A DNA stretch of 64,000 nt from Undibacterium hunanense (GTDB taxonomy: Bacteria; Pseudomonadota; Gammaproteobacteria; Burkholderiales; Burkholderiaceae_D). A model generated the notes under the pieces. It was not told the origin of the DNA and did not search any database. It saw nothing but the letters and a program-made list of their open reading frames with translations. This document shows positions 10,194-18,062 of this stretch, piece after piece. The stretch's first letter is position 1; each line of letters starts with the position of its first letter. The position numbers and the translations under genes were made by a program. The stretch spans positions 1 to 64,000 of the forward strand of contig NZ_JACOGF010000001.1 of assembly GCF_014284335.1 (NCBI RefSeq), given 5' to 3'.

Positions 10194-11758
10194 GGCTGAA
10201 AACCCAACACGGTGACGGATTGTGGTGCCAGTGTGAAGGCCAGTTTATTATTGCTGACGCTGAGTTTCACTGCTTTGGGAGTAACCACATCAGGCGCTTC
10301 AAAGGTATTGACTGCATCAATACGTGGCGCTGTCAGAGTTTCACCCAGCGCCGTACTGGCATGGACATCGGGCAGATTGACGGCGATGCCGACTGCCGCA
10401 TTGGGATCAACATTGGTCAATGCCAGCCACAGCTTGCCGTTTTTGTCTATCGCCGCAATGGCATCCACGCGTGGCAGGCGAATATCGCCAAAGGCATACG
10501 TACCCGCATCAATGCTGACCGGCACCAGCTTCGCATCATGAAAAGGCACATACATTTTGAAGACATGATAGGTCGGCGTCAGCAACATGCGTTCCTTGTC
10601 AGTCAAGATCATGGCCTGCAGCACGTTCACCATCTGTGCGATGTTGGTCATACGCACCCTGTCCGCATGTCGCGCAAAGATATTGAAATTGAGCGCCGTG
10701 AGAATGGCATCCCGCTGAGAATTCTGCTGCATCAGAAAACCAGGCTTGCTGCCTGGCGTAGGCGCAAGCCATGAACCCCACTCATCCACCACCAGCGAAA
10801 TTTTTTTGGCCGGATCATATTTATCCATAATGGCCGAATGCGTCTTGATGAGATCATCCATGCCCACCGTCTCTTTGATGAAACTGGCATAATCATCCTC
10901 GCCAAAGCCCGTTGCCTTCTTTGCTGGTGGCCAACCGTTAACGGTATAGGAATGCAGGGATAAACCATCGATATTCCAGCTCCAGACCTTGTCGCGCCAT
11001 GCTTTCATGATGGTTTCGGTGTACTCGGTCTTGCCGCCGTCAGGGCCAACTGCAATCTGCTGCATTTTCTGACCATTCAGATAATTTCTGCTGAAACGGG
11101 AATACAGTTTGAGTTGACTCAGATAATAATCGGCACTCATGGCACCGCCACAGCCCCAGCTTTCGTTACCTATACCCCAGAACGCCACCTTGTAAGGCGC
11201 CGGATGCCCGTTCGCTGCCCGCTCCTGTGCCAGGACGGTATTTTCAGCGGTCAGGTATTCCAGCCATTCTGCGGACTCCTGTGGTGTACCAGTACCGACA
11301 TTGGCAGAAATATAGGCTTCAGCCCCAATTTGCTCGACAAAATCCATGAATTCATGGGTGCCGAAGGTGTTGGGCTCAACCACCCCACCCCAGTTAGGAT
11401 TCAAACCCGCCCGCCGTTTGTCAGCAGGGCCTATTCCGTTGCGCCAGTGGTATTCGTCGGCAAAGCAGCCACCCGGCCAGCGCACAACCGGTACCTTGAT
11501 CGCTTTCAAAGCCGCCACCACGTCATTGCGAATGCCACGGGTATTGGGAATCGTCGAAGTCGGCCCCACCCAAACTCCTTCATAGATACCATGTCCAAGG
11601 TGCTCGGCAAACTGACCGAAGATGTGCCGGTCTATGGTTGCGCCAGGCTTGCTGGCATCCAGCGTGAGTGAGGCAGCTTTCGTCGCTTCGGCAGCACCAG
11701 CCGCGATCGGGCATAGGGCCAGCACCAGCGCCGTGACGCTGGAATAAAGATATTTCAT
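10190..11758 (-). CDS. GH51 alpha-N-arabinofuranosidase
   Basis: A 522-aa enzyme from the ATG at 11758, chosen because AGGAGAC precedes it; an in-frame GTG at 11797 has no such site. Unlike most GH51 enzymes, which are cytoplasmic, it has a signal peptide (cleavage near AAGAA, about residue 23). Catalytic residues are visible as Glu199 in GIGNESWG (acid/base) and Glu326 in VVDEWG (nucleophile), with the family RWPGGCFAD signature at 93-101. It should release terminal alpha-L-arabinofuranose from arabinan, arabinoxylan or arabinogalactan in the periplasm. It is the first gene of the GH51-GH43 operon, behind a promoter with an embedded LacI-type operator. Confidence 0.93.
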   Translation of the reverse strand: MKYLYSSVTALVLALCPIAAGAAEATKAASLTLDASKPGATIDRHIFGQFAEHLGHGIYEGVWVGPTSTIPNTRGIRNDVVAALKAIKVPVVRWPGGCFADEYHWRNGIGPADKRRAGLNPNWGGVVEPNTFGTHEFMDFVEQIGAEAYISANVGTGTPQESAEWLEYLTAENTVLAQERAANGHPAPYKVAFWGIGNESWGCGGAMSADYYLSQLKLYSRFSRNYLNGQKMQQIAVGPDGGKTEYTETIMKAWRDKVWSWNIDGLSLHSYTVNGWPPAKKATGFGEDDYASFIKETVGMDDLIKTHSAIMDKYDPAKKISLVVDEWGSWLAPTPGSKPGFLMQQNSQRDAILTALNFNIFARHADRVRMTNIAQMVNVLQAMILTDKERMLLTPTYHVFKMYVPFHDAKLVPVSIDAGTYAFGDIRLPRVDAIAAIDKNGKLWLALTNVDPNAAVGIAVNLPDVHASTALGETLTAPRIDAVNTFEAPDVVTPKAVKLSVSNNKLAFTLAPQSVTVLGFQP

Positions 11759-12148
11759 GAAGTCTCCTGTTTTTTTAATGTATTTTCTCGCCGGCACCTG
11801 ACAATTTCATCTCGTTCAGATGAATTATCATTAAATGTTAGCGCAAACAATTATAATCACAGAAAATGCTAATTGCCATAAAAATCCCGGCATCCGGGCG
11901 TCAGCAATTGGATCAGGAACGCCGATACAACGGCGACTTGATGAAAGAACTCTTTGGATCAGTTATTTGGAAAAAAGCGGCTGAAATCTTTTGGACAGCC
12001 GATTTCAGGTATGCGTCAAGATAGCAGCAAGGCAAGCAAATGTTGCCATCAGCGCTCGCCAGGCATGGCTTAATCTGGCCTTGAATGAAACTAACAGACG
12101 AAACAGGCAAACCACTTTCCGCCTGATTATTCAAAATACAAAATCAAC
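11759..12148. other. intergenic region between the GH51 promoter and the DPA cassette
   Basis: Apart from the GH51 promoter and operator near 11836-11855 I see no feature. A minus-strand frame at 11913-12134 has no ribosome-binding site or recognisable content and is not called. Confidence 0.5.
11836..11855 (-). promoter_or_regulatory. GH51 promoter -10 box with overlapping LacI-type operator
   Basis: On the minus strand a TATAAT (11855-11850) is followed at once by the operator (TGTTAGCGCAAACA on the plus strand, 11836-11849). The operator would therefore cover the transcription start, the classic arrangement for repression. The -35 is weak (TGGCAA at 17-bp spacing). The 14-mer is the exact reverse complement of the site at 8510. 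Confidence 0.75.
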
Positions 12149-12580
12149 TCAAAACAGGCCCGGAAGCACTTTAACCGCAACGGCAACCGCAATACCCACC
12201 AGAATGCCGGCAACGATCTCGGCATGCGTATGCCCCATGCGCTCCCTTAACTCTGGGCGTTCTTTTTGATCTTTTGAGCCAGCAGCCAACTGATTGATTG
12301 CAGTTGCATGTTTGCCAACCTGGCGACGCAGGCTATTTGCGTCAAGAATTACGATAAAAGCGAGTGTCACAGCAACCCCAAAAGCAGGATGAGCAATTCC
12401 CTCCTTTAATGCAATCAATGAAGCCATGCTGCTAACAATAGCACTGTGGTTGCTGGGCAGCCCACCATAACCGATCAGGCCAAAGGCAAGTTGCCCTGCC
12501 TTGATGCTGTTGATGCAAAACTTCATCACTCCGGCCACCAGCCATGCGAGGAAAGGCGTCAATGCATATGAATAGTCCAT
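12149..12580 (-). CDS. divergent PAP2-family (DUF212) membrane protein, candidate phosphatase of the DPA pathway
   Basis: A 143-aa membrane protein of the divergent PAP2/YuiD family, with SNHSAIVSS and a C-terminal GHTHAEIVAGILVG segment resembling the phosphatase-like motifs. In mycobacteria the phosphoribosyl intermediate is dephosphorylated by a PAP2-type protein (Rv3807c), so this gene is a plausible functional counterpart. It starts 2 bp after the UbiA-type gene's stop, behind a GGGGA Shine-Dalgarno lying inside that gene. The same open frame runs upstream to 13135, but that part only shadows the UbiA gene. Enzymatic activity of DUF212 proteins is not well established, so the role is inferred. 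Confidence 0.75.
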   Translation of the reverse strand: MDYSYALTPFLAWLVAGVMKFCINSIKAGQLAFGLIGYGGLPSNHSAIVSSMASLIALKEGIAHPAFGVAVTLAFIVILDANSLRRQVGKHATAINQLAAGSKDQKERPELRERMGHTHAEIVAGILVGIAVAVAVKVLPGLF

Positions 12581-12582
12581 GA

Positions 12583-13467
12583 TTATCCCCGTCCCGGCCA
12601 CAAAGCCCACATACAAACAGCGATCCAGGATACCACCGTCAACAACAATGGCCAGTCTGCCAGCAATGCTTCGGTAGGGGATTCGCCACCATCCAGCTCT
12701 TCGACGACGTACCAGTAGCGAAACAGGCCAAACAGCACCAGAGGCACGGTGAGGATGAGCTGAGGTTTGGCCGACATCACAAACATGCTGTAAAAAACCA
12801 GTGCGCCGGTCGCCGACATTTCCGCATAACGGTCCACCAGCGATACCGAATATTTTTGCAGCACCTTGCGACCTTCTGCGCCACTGTGGCTCAGCTCCTG
12901 TCGCCGTTTCACCGCCGCCAGATAAAGAGCCAGACATAAGGTGGTGACAAACATCCATGCAGATACCGGCACAGCCAGGGCTACCGCACCGGCATATACG
13001 CGCAGCACAAAACAAATGGCAACGGTAAAAATGTCTATTACCGGCTGGTGTTTGAGCACAAAAGTGTAAGCGATGTTTAATGCCGTATATGCAGCAATGA
13101 CCAGCACTACCTGCGGTGCGACAAACCAGCCGCATAGCAGTGCTGCATACAGTATCGCCAGCAAAGCCAATGCCATGGGTCTTGATACGATACCCGCCGC
13201 CAATGGCCGGGATTTTGATTTTTTGGGATGGCGACGATCATGCTCAATGTCATGCAAGTCGTTGATAATGTATGTTGCCGAAGAACCCAGGCAAAAAAGC
13301 AGCAATGCAATCAATGCATGAATCACCGCATTCGCATTCAAAAACTCACCAGAAAATATGAGTGGAGCAAGAACAAAACCGTTTTTCACCCACTGTTTTA
13401 ACCGCATTAGTTTAAGTAAGCCAAACAAGCGCACTGGTACCGTGTGGGTTATTACGTTATCATGCAT
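12583..13467 (-). CDS. UbiA-family polyprenyl-phosphate phosphoribosyltransferase (DPPR synthase-like)
   Basis: A 294-aa integral membrane prenyltransferase-fold enzyme. It has the NDxxDxxxD motif (Asn69, Asp70, Asp73, Asp77) followed by RRHP and SRPLAAG, as in Rv3806c-type decaprenyl-phosphate 5-phosphoribosyltransferases. These transfer ribose-5-phosphate from PRPP to a polyprenyl phosphate, the first membrane step towards polyprenyl-phosphoryl-arabinose. Ubiquinone- or haem-specific UbiA proteins have different motif surroundings. Neighbouring DprE1-like and DprE2-like genes strongly support the call. It is divergent from the GtrA-like/DprE1-like genes with only 38 bp between the starts. 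Confidence 0.85.
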   Translation of the reverse strand: MHDNVITHTVPVRLFGLLKLMRLKQWVKNGFVLAPLIFSGEFLNANAVIHALIALLLFCLGSSATYIINDLHDIEHDRRHPKKSKSRPLAAGIVSRPMALALLAILYAALLCGWFVAPQVVLVIAAYTALNIAYTFVLKHQPVIDIFTVAICFVLRVYAGAVALAVPVSAWMFVTTLCLALYLAAVKRRQELSHSGAEGRKVLQKYSVSLVDRYAEMSATGALVFYSMFVMSAKPQLILTVPLVLFGLFRYWYVVEELDGGESPTEALLADWPLLLTVVSWIAVCMWALWPGRG

Positions 13468-13505
13468 AAATTCTACCTGTCTTCATATAAGATGATGATG
13501 TTTGC

Positions 13506-13751
13506 ATGAAATCAACAATCAAATATGCAATTTTCGCACCAATTGCGGCAGCAGTAAACATCAGAACCAGGGATATGGCAACTTGCAATCGCAAGCAATT
13601 TTTTGTAGCGCTCATTTTAGTAGCTGCACGCACTGGCGCAAGCCCCATCACCAAATACATCCTCGATAAACGCTATATTGATCTTGCTACTGGCTATCTG
13701 AGCAAATATACAGCCGACAAGCCTTCTGTCTTTCGCATGGAGTCTGCATGA
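13506..13751 (+). CDS. truncated GtrA-like small membrane protein
   Basis: The 81-aa frame resembles the first half of GtrA/DPMS-type flippase-like proteins: KYAIFAPIAAAVNI as a first helix, FFVALILVAARTG as a second, then KYILDKRYI, the typical basic loop. The third and fourth helices expected in a roughly 130-aa family member are missing, replaced by a short polar tail. Its stop overlaps the DprE1-like start (ATGA), implying coupling. In mycobacteria a GtrA-like protein (Rv3789) is encoded next to dprE1, so the synteny fits. It may be a decayed gene or a minimal form. There is no good ribosome-binding site. Confidence 0.5.
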   Translation: MKSTIKYAIFAPIAAAVNIRTRDMATCNRKQFFVALILVAARTGASPITKYILDKRYIDLATGYLSKYTADKPSVFRMESA

Positions 13752-15046
13752 TACCAGTGAGTTCCTGGGGGCGTCTCAGTGCCGACTCACATCACCTGCT
13801 TGCACTAAATGACCCGGCTAAAATTCCGGATTTGATTTGCAATGGCCGACATCCCGCTATTGCCCATGGCATGGGCCGTAGCTACGGTGATGTCTGCCTC
13901 AATCCTGATGGTGTACTTTGGCTTACCACTGGATTGGATCATTTCATTAGCTTTGACAGCAACACTGGTCGCGTGGCCTGCGAAGCCGGGGTCCTGCTCA
14001 GAGATATACAGCAATTATTCATACCACTGGGCTGGATACTGCCCGTTACACCCGGAACCCAAATGGTGACTGTGGGTGGTGCCATTGCCAATGATGTGCA
14101 TGGCAAGAACCATCATCAGTCAGGCTCATTCGGCGATCATGTTCAACGCATCAAACTGTTGCGTACCGATGGCGAAATCATCGAATGTGGCCCGGAAGAC
14201 AGGCCGGATTGGTTCTCAGCCACGGTAGGCGGCCTGGGATTAACTGGTTTGATCGTGGAAGCCGAGATACAACTGCGCCCGGTAAGCGGCCCATGGCTCG
14301 ATGTGGACACCCTGCCCTACGACAATCTGGATGAATTCTTCCATCTTGCTGACAGCTCTGAAGCTGACTGGGAACACACTGTCTCCTGGATAGATTGCAT
14401 TTCAGGTAGCGGTCGCGGCATGTTCATGCGCGGCAATCCAGGCGATGCCAGACCAGGCCCCGAACCGAAAAACAGCAAACGTACCATGCCATTTGTGCCG
14501 CCGGTGTCACTGGTGAATCAATTATCATTGCGGCCGTTTAATATGGCTTATTACCATCTGAAAAAATGGCAATCGGGCCGCAGCATTGCGCATTATCAAT
14601 CCTTCTTCTACCCACTGGATAATCTGCTTGAATGGAACCGCATGTATGGCCCCAAAGGCTTCTTCCAGTATCAAAGCGTGGTACCGCGCGATGTCGGGCA
14701 GGCAGCTATTCAGGAAATGCTAAAGGAAATAGCGCGCTCCGGCGATGGGTCCTTCCTTGCCGTTCTGAAGACCTTTGGCGATCGCCAGTCGGCGGGCATG
14801 CTCAGCTTTCCACAACAAGGTGTTACGCTGGCACTGGATTTCCCTAATCATGGGGAGCGAACACATAAACTGTTCGAAAGATTGGATGCAATCGTCCGTG
14901 AAGCAGCTGGACGCATTTACCCGGCAAAGGATGCACGCATGCCGCGAGATCTTTTCGAGGCAGGTTATCCGCGCTTACATGAATTTTTAAAGTACCGTGA
15001 CCCTGGTATCAGTTCCGGGCTCTCACGCCGTTTGATGGGAAGCTGA
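13748..15046 (+). CDS. dprE1: DprE1-like FAD-dependent decaprenylphosphoryl-ribose 2-oxidase
   Basis: A 432-aa VAO-type flavoprotein that would oxidise the 2'-hydroxyl of polyprenyl-phosphoryl-ribose. The FAD domain shows GMGRSYGD (41-48), PVTPGTQMVTVGGAIAND (99-116) and HGKNHH (118-123). The substrate domain keeps YPLDNLLEWNRMYGPKGF (288-305) and the catalytic-lysine segment YPAKDAR (Lys394, matching Lys418 of the M. tuberculosis enzyme). The position of Cys387, the covalent target of benzothiazinones, is Ala362 here (LALDFP). Its ATG overlaps the GtrA-like stop. With the next gene it performs the two-step epimerisation of ribose to arabinose. Confidence 0.9.
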   Translation: MIPVSSWGRLSADSHHLLALNDPAKIPDLICNGRHPAIAHGMGRSYGDVCLNPDGVLWLTTGLDHFISFDSNTGRVACEAGVLLRDIQQLFIPLGWILPVTPGTQMVTVGGAIANDVHGKNHHQSGSFGDHVQRIKLLRTDGEIIECGPEDRPDWFSATVGGLGLTGLIVEAEIQLRPVSGPWLDVDTLPYDNLDEFFHLADSSEADWEHTVSWIDCISGSGRGMFMRGNPGDARPGPEPKNSKRTMPFVPPVSLVNQLSLRPFNMAYYHLKKWQSGRSIAHYQSFFYPLDNLLEWNRMYGPKGFFQYQSVVPRDVGQAAIQEMLKEIARSGDGSFLAVLKTFGDRQSAGMLSFPQQGVTLALDFPNHGERTHKLFERLDAIVREAAGRIYPAKDARMPRDLFEAGYPRLHEFLKYRDPGISSGLSRRLMGS

Positions 15047-15047
15047 A

Positions 15048-15818
15048 TTGAATAATAAAAAGAGAATCGTCATTGTCGGCGCCACCTCGGCCATGGCTGA
15101 ACATTGCGCCAGGATATGGGTACAAGGGGTGCCAGGGGTGTCAGCCAAACCGGCAGACCTCACATTGCTTGGGCGAGATGCCACCCGCATTGAACGCGTT
15201 GCCGCAGACCTCAGGGTGCGCAGTCAGGAATCGACTATCGATGTGGTACAGGCAGAATTTCTCGATCCCGTAGCCATTCAGGCCACGGTAGACAAGATTG
15301 TTGCTGCCGGCGCTGTAGATATAGTCCTGATCGCGCATGGATCCCTGCCTGAACAGGCAAACTGTCAAAATGACTTGCAGGCAAACAGGGACGCACTGGA
15401 TATCAACGGCATATCACCCGTGCTGTATGCAGAAGCCTTTGCAAAATCCATGCTACATGCCGGGCATGGGACTATTGCACTGATAGGATCAGTAGCAGGT
15501 GACCGCGGACGTAAATCCAACTACGTATATGGCGCAGCAAAAGGCCTGGTGACACGCTATGCCCAGGGAATGCAGCATCGCTTTGCTGGTACTGGGGTCA
15601 AGGTAGTGCTAATCAAACCAGGTCCGACTGATACGCCGATGACAGCTCACTTAAAGGGGCAAGGCGCGAAAATGGCATCGGTTGAAGATGTCGCCAGGCA
15701 GATTGTGAATGGAATCGAATCAGGGAAGACTGTCGTCTATGCCCCCGGAAAATGGATGCTCATCATGATGATCATCCGGCACTTGCCCACATTTATATTC
15801 AATAAAATGGATATATAA
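15048..15818 (+). CDS. dprE2: DprE2-like short-chain dehydrogenase (2-keto intermediate reductase)
   Basis: A 256-aa SDR from a TTG start one base after the preceding stop, with GGGA about 9 bases upstream. The cofactor motif is GATSAMAE (11-18), the DprE2-type variant of the Gly-rich loop. The catalytic Ser148 and Tyr161/Lys165 (YGAAK) are present. It should reduce the DprE1 keto product with NAD(P)H to polyprenyl-phosphoryl-D-arabinose. A generic SDR is unlikely given its coupling to the DprE1-like gene. A hydrophobic C-terminal stretch (about 235-250) could anchor it at the membrane. Confidence 0.87.
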   Translation: MNNKKRIVIVGATSAMAEHCARIWVQGVPGVSAKPADLTLLGRDATRIERVAADLRVRSQESTIDVVQAEFLDPVAIQATVDKIVAAGAVDIVLIAHGSLPEQANCQNDLQANRDALDINGISPVLYAEAFAKSMLHAGHGTIALIGSVAGDRGRKSNYVYGAAKGLVTRYAQGMQHRFAGTGVKVVLIKPGPTDTPMTAHLKGQGAKMASVEDVARQIVNGIESGKTVVYAPGKWMLIMMIIRHLPTFIFNKMDI

Positions 15819-15822
15819 GAAA

Positions 15823-17661
15823 ATGAAAAGATCACCTGTTGCGTTGATTCTTTTTATCTACGCGATGCTTTCCATACTGACGCTTGCTATCTGGGAAAGA
15901 AAACACACAAATACAGTAACTGGCGATGAATCGCATTACCTGGTAATGGTCAGCGGGTTGATAAAACACGCCTCCCTGGAACAAACCGAGCCCTACAGGG
16001 AAGAATTTAAAACAAGGGCAATATACGAATCCGGGCTGGCCCCACAAGATGCAGAACCTGCGCCGGCCAATTCACACACCGTCATTGGTCCGCACGGATT
16101 GTTCAATGTCCACAACATTGGGCTCCCCCTGCTGCTGTCGATCCCCGTCCTGCTGGGAGGAATAGTCGGTGCCAAATTGCTGATGATATTTTGCGGCGCT
16201 TTCGTGCTGGTTCTTGCCTGGAAGATTAGCGCCCTCTTCTCCGCAAACGAAAAACATCGATTCTGGTCAGTTATTGCGGCCTGCATCTCGATGCCATTTA
16301 TTCCGGCATCCAATCAGATATACCCTGATATTTTGGCTGGTTTGATTGCATTGACTGGTTTATATTGGTTTCTCACAACCCAGAAAAAACGCTCGAAAAC
16401 CACCGAACTACTGCTCACCTGCACTATTGTATTTTTACCCTGGTTACAGATAAAATTTGCCGCTACCTGCATGTTGATCCTGTTGGCAATAGCGGCAAAA
16501 ATATATCTTGAATCCAGGGATATGCAAAAGATTCTGAGGCTAACCCTAATCGCCGGCATATCCTGCGTTTTATTGGTTTTTTATAATCATTACGCTTTTG
16601 GGAAGATATCCGGCCCTTACCAGTCCGGTGCGCTAGAGATCAGCAAAACCAGTTTTATGGTGTTACTGGGTCTTCATTTTGATCAGAATCAGGGTTTTCT
16701 GATTCAGAACCCTGTGAATTTGATCGGTGTTCTTGCAATCCCCTGGCTTTATAGATTCAATCGCCAATTTGCCTTGATGTGGGGGCTGGTCTTTTTATCC
16801 CTGATAGTACCAAACGCATTACATCCAAATTGGTATGGAGGATGGAGTTTTTCCGGGCGCTTTGCCTGGGCCGCAGCAACCGTCTTTGTCGTACCGACGA
16901 TGTATGGGCTGATCCGGTTTGCAGAATCAAGAGAGAAATTATTTCAGGCTGTCATAGCCACATCCGTTCTGTTGCAGTCGTACTTCTTTTATCTGTACGC
17001 AATCGTAAGCGTGAGCTTATACAATAAAGGAATCGATGCATGGTTTGACAGTTATTCAACCTTCTACTCCCCGGTCAGCTACTGGTTACCCATGTTATAC
17101 AACTCTGCATGGGCACACAGCTATCTCCCTAATTATGTCTGGCTGGGGATTGTAGTGATGCTGTTCATTTTGGGATTTTTAAAGAAAAGCAGACTCAGTG
17201 CAGTCACTCCCTACGTAGCGATTGTTTTCGTTGCAGGCATCGTAACTGCCGGCCTGTATAGTCAGCGCCCATCCAATCAAGTCGTCTTTAAAGGGGCTGA
17301 TTTGCCATCACAATCCGGCAGACTCGCTGGTTCAGTACGCATCGCGGAACAAGGGACGGATCAGCCTGGATTTCTTACTTTCGGCCCGTATGTGAATCTT
17401 GGCAGAGGCAGATATGAAATTGTACTGAGGTACAGCAGCACAGGTGCAGAAAATCAAACCGTTGGATCATTTGACATTTATGACACTACCACGGCTACAC
17501 AAAACAGGATAATTCCATTGTATGGAACGAATGACGTCATCAAGGAATTAACAGTAAATTTTGAATCAAATCTATTCAGCCCACACTCTTTTGAGTTCAG
17601 GAATAAATGGGATGGTGCATTGGATCTCAAGATTCACGACTTACGTTTACGAAAAATCTGA
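15823..17661 (+). CDS. GT-C-like polytopic glycosyltransferase, candidate arabinofuranosyltransferase
   Basis: A 612-aa membrane protein with about ten or more helices. The first is at about 5-23, followed by an outer loop carrying GDESHYL (acidic pair near residues 31-32), the place where GT-C enzymes hold their catalytic acid. After the last helix (about 455-472) a soluble domain of about 130 residues follows, rich in beta-strand patterns, as in Emb-type and other GT-C enzymes with C-terminal carbohydrate-binding modules. It starts 4 bp after the DprE2-like gene. The context suggests it uses the lipid-linked arabinofuranose as donor in the periplasm; the acceptor is unknown. The gene is more A+T-rich than its neighbours, consistent with acquisition by transfer. 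Confidence 0.7.
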   Translation: MKRSPVALILFIYAMLSILTLAIWERKHTNTVTGDESHYLVMVSGLIKHASLEQTEPYREEFKTRAIYESGLAPQDAEPAPANSHTVIGPHGLFNVHNIGLPLLLSIPVLLGGIVGAKLLMIFCGAFVLVLAWKISALFSANEKHRFWSVIAACISMPFIPASNQIYPDILAGLIALTGLYWFLTTQKKRSKTTELLLTCTIVFLPWLQIKFAATCMLILLAIAAKIYLESRDMQKILRLTLIAGISCVLLVFYNHYAFGKISGPYQSGALEISKTSFMVLLGLHFDQNQGFLIQNPVNLIGVLAIPWLYRFNRQFALMWGLVFLSLIVPNALHPNWYGGWSFSGRFAWAAATVFVVPTMYGLIRFAESREKLFQAVIATSVLLQSYFFYLYAIVSVSLYNKGIDAWFDSYSTFYSPVSYWLPMLYNSAWAHSYLPNYVWLGIVVMLFILGFLKKSRLSAVTPYVAIVFVAGIVTAGLYSQRPSNQVVFKGADLPSQSGRLAGSVRIAEQGTDQPGFLTFGPYVNLGRGRYEIVLRYSSTGAENQTVGSFDIYDTTTATQNRIIPLYGTNDVIKELTVNFESNLFSPHSFEFRNKWDGALDLKIHDLRLRKI

Positions 17662-17716
17662 GCAGTTCGATTCGAAACGACTCAACAAATCCCTCAGAAA
17701 CAGATCAGATTTACTT

Positions 17717-17744
17717 CGCTTGCCAGGACTAGTCCTGGCAAGCG
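17717..17744. repeat. perfect 28-bp palindrome downstream of the glycosyltransferase gene
   Basis: CGCTTGCCAGGACT (17717-17730) is followed directly by its reverse complement (17731-17744). It can form a hairpin only after opening a few central bases. No T-run follows on either strand, so it is not a standard intrinsic terminator. It may act as an RNA-stabilising hairpin or a protein-binding site. Confidence 0.7.
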
Positions 17745-17951
17745 GCTCAAATACAGCACCTCGCCCCCGCCACCATAACGGGAAATAAAGGGCAAATAGC
17801 GAACAAATGAAGGGCAAATTCCCGGCACAGCTCCAATGAAGTCATTCGCAGCAAAAACTGCCTGACCTCATGCAAATACATATTGTGCAGCTCAACGAAC
17901 ATCACCTTAATCTATAAAAATGTTAGCGAACAACATTTAGTCTTTATTTTA

Positions 17952-18001
17952 TTGACATCAACTTCACTTATCTTCTAAAATAAAAAATGATTGCGCTATC
18001 A
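17952..18001 (+). promoter_or_regulatory. promoter and LacI-type operator of the GH35 gene
   Basis: TTGACA (17952-17957), an 18-bp spacer and TAAAAT (17976-17981) form a good sigma-70 promoter. TGATTGCGCTATCA (17988-18001) lies on the expected start site and differs by two bases from the operator at 8510. Confidence 0.78.
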
Positions 18002-18062
18002 TTTTAATGATAAATAGCAGCTAAAAAACAAAAATACGGTACACCCGTAACAGGAGACATCC

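Larger units (their letters stand above)
17662..18062. other. intergenic region after the DPA cassette
   Basis: Holds a perfect 28-bp palindrome at 17717-17744, an incomplete LacI-type site at 17921-17935 (TGTTAGCGAACAACA), and the promoter/operator of the GH35 gene at 17952-18001. No gene is seen. Confidence 0.6.

Noticed and set aside
8586..11758. Specific D-arabinanase function of the GH43/GH51 enzymes
   Set aside because: The known D-arabinan-degrading families I recall (GH183/DUF4185, GH172/DUF2961) are not present. GH43 and GH51 normally act on L-arabinofuranosides, so the D-sugar role is only raised as a question.
11913..12134. 73-codon minus-strand frame before the DPA cassette
   Set aside because: No ribosome-binding site, no recognisable domain, and Cys-rich composition without pattern.
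12581..13135. Long minus-strand frame joined to the DUF212 gene, giving an apparent 328-aa protein
   Set aside because: This part lies on the same strand in another frame of the UbiA-type gene, which has clear family motifs. The DUF212 protein starts at 12580 with its own ribosome-binding site.
13460..13660. Minus-strand frame opposite the GtrA-like gene
   Set aside because: Hydrophobic appearance is explained as the reverse reading of the GtrA-like coding sequence. There is no independent support.
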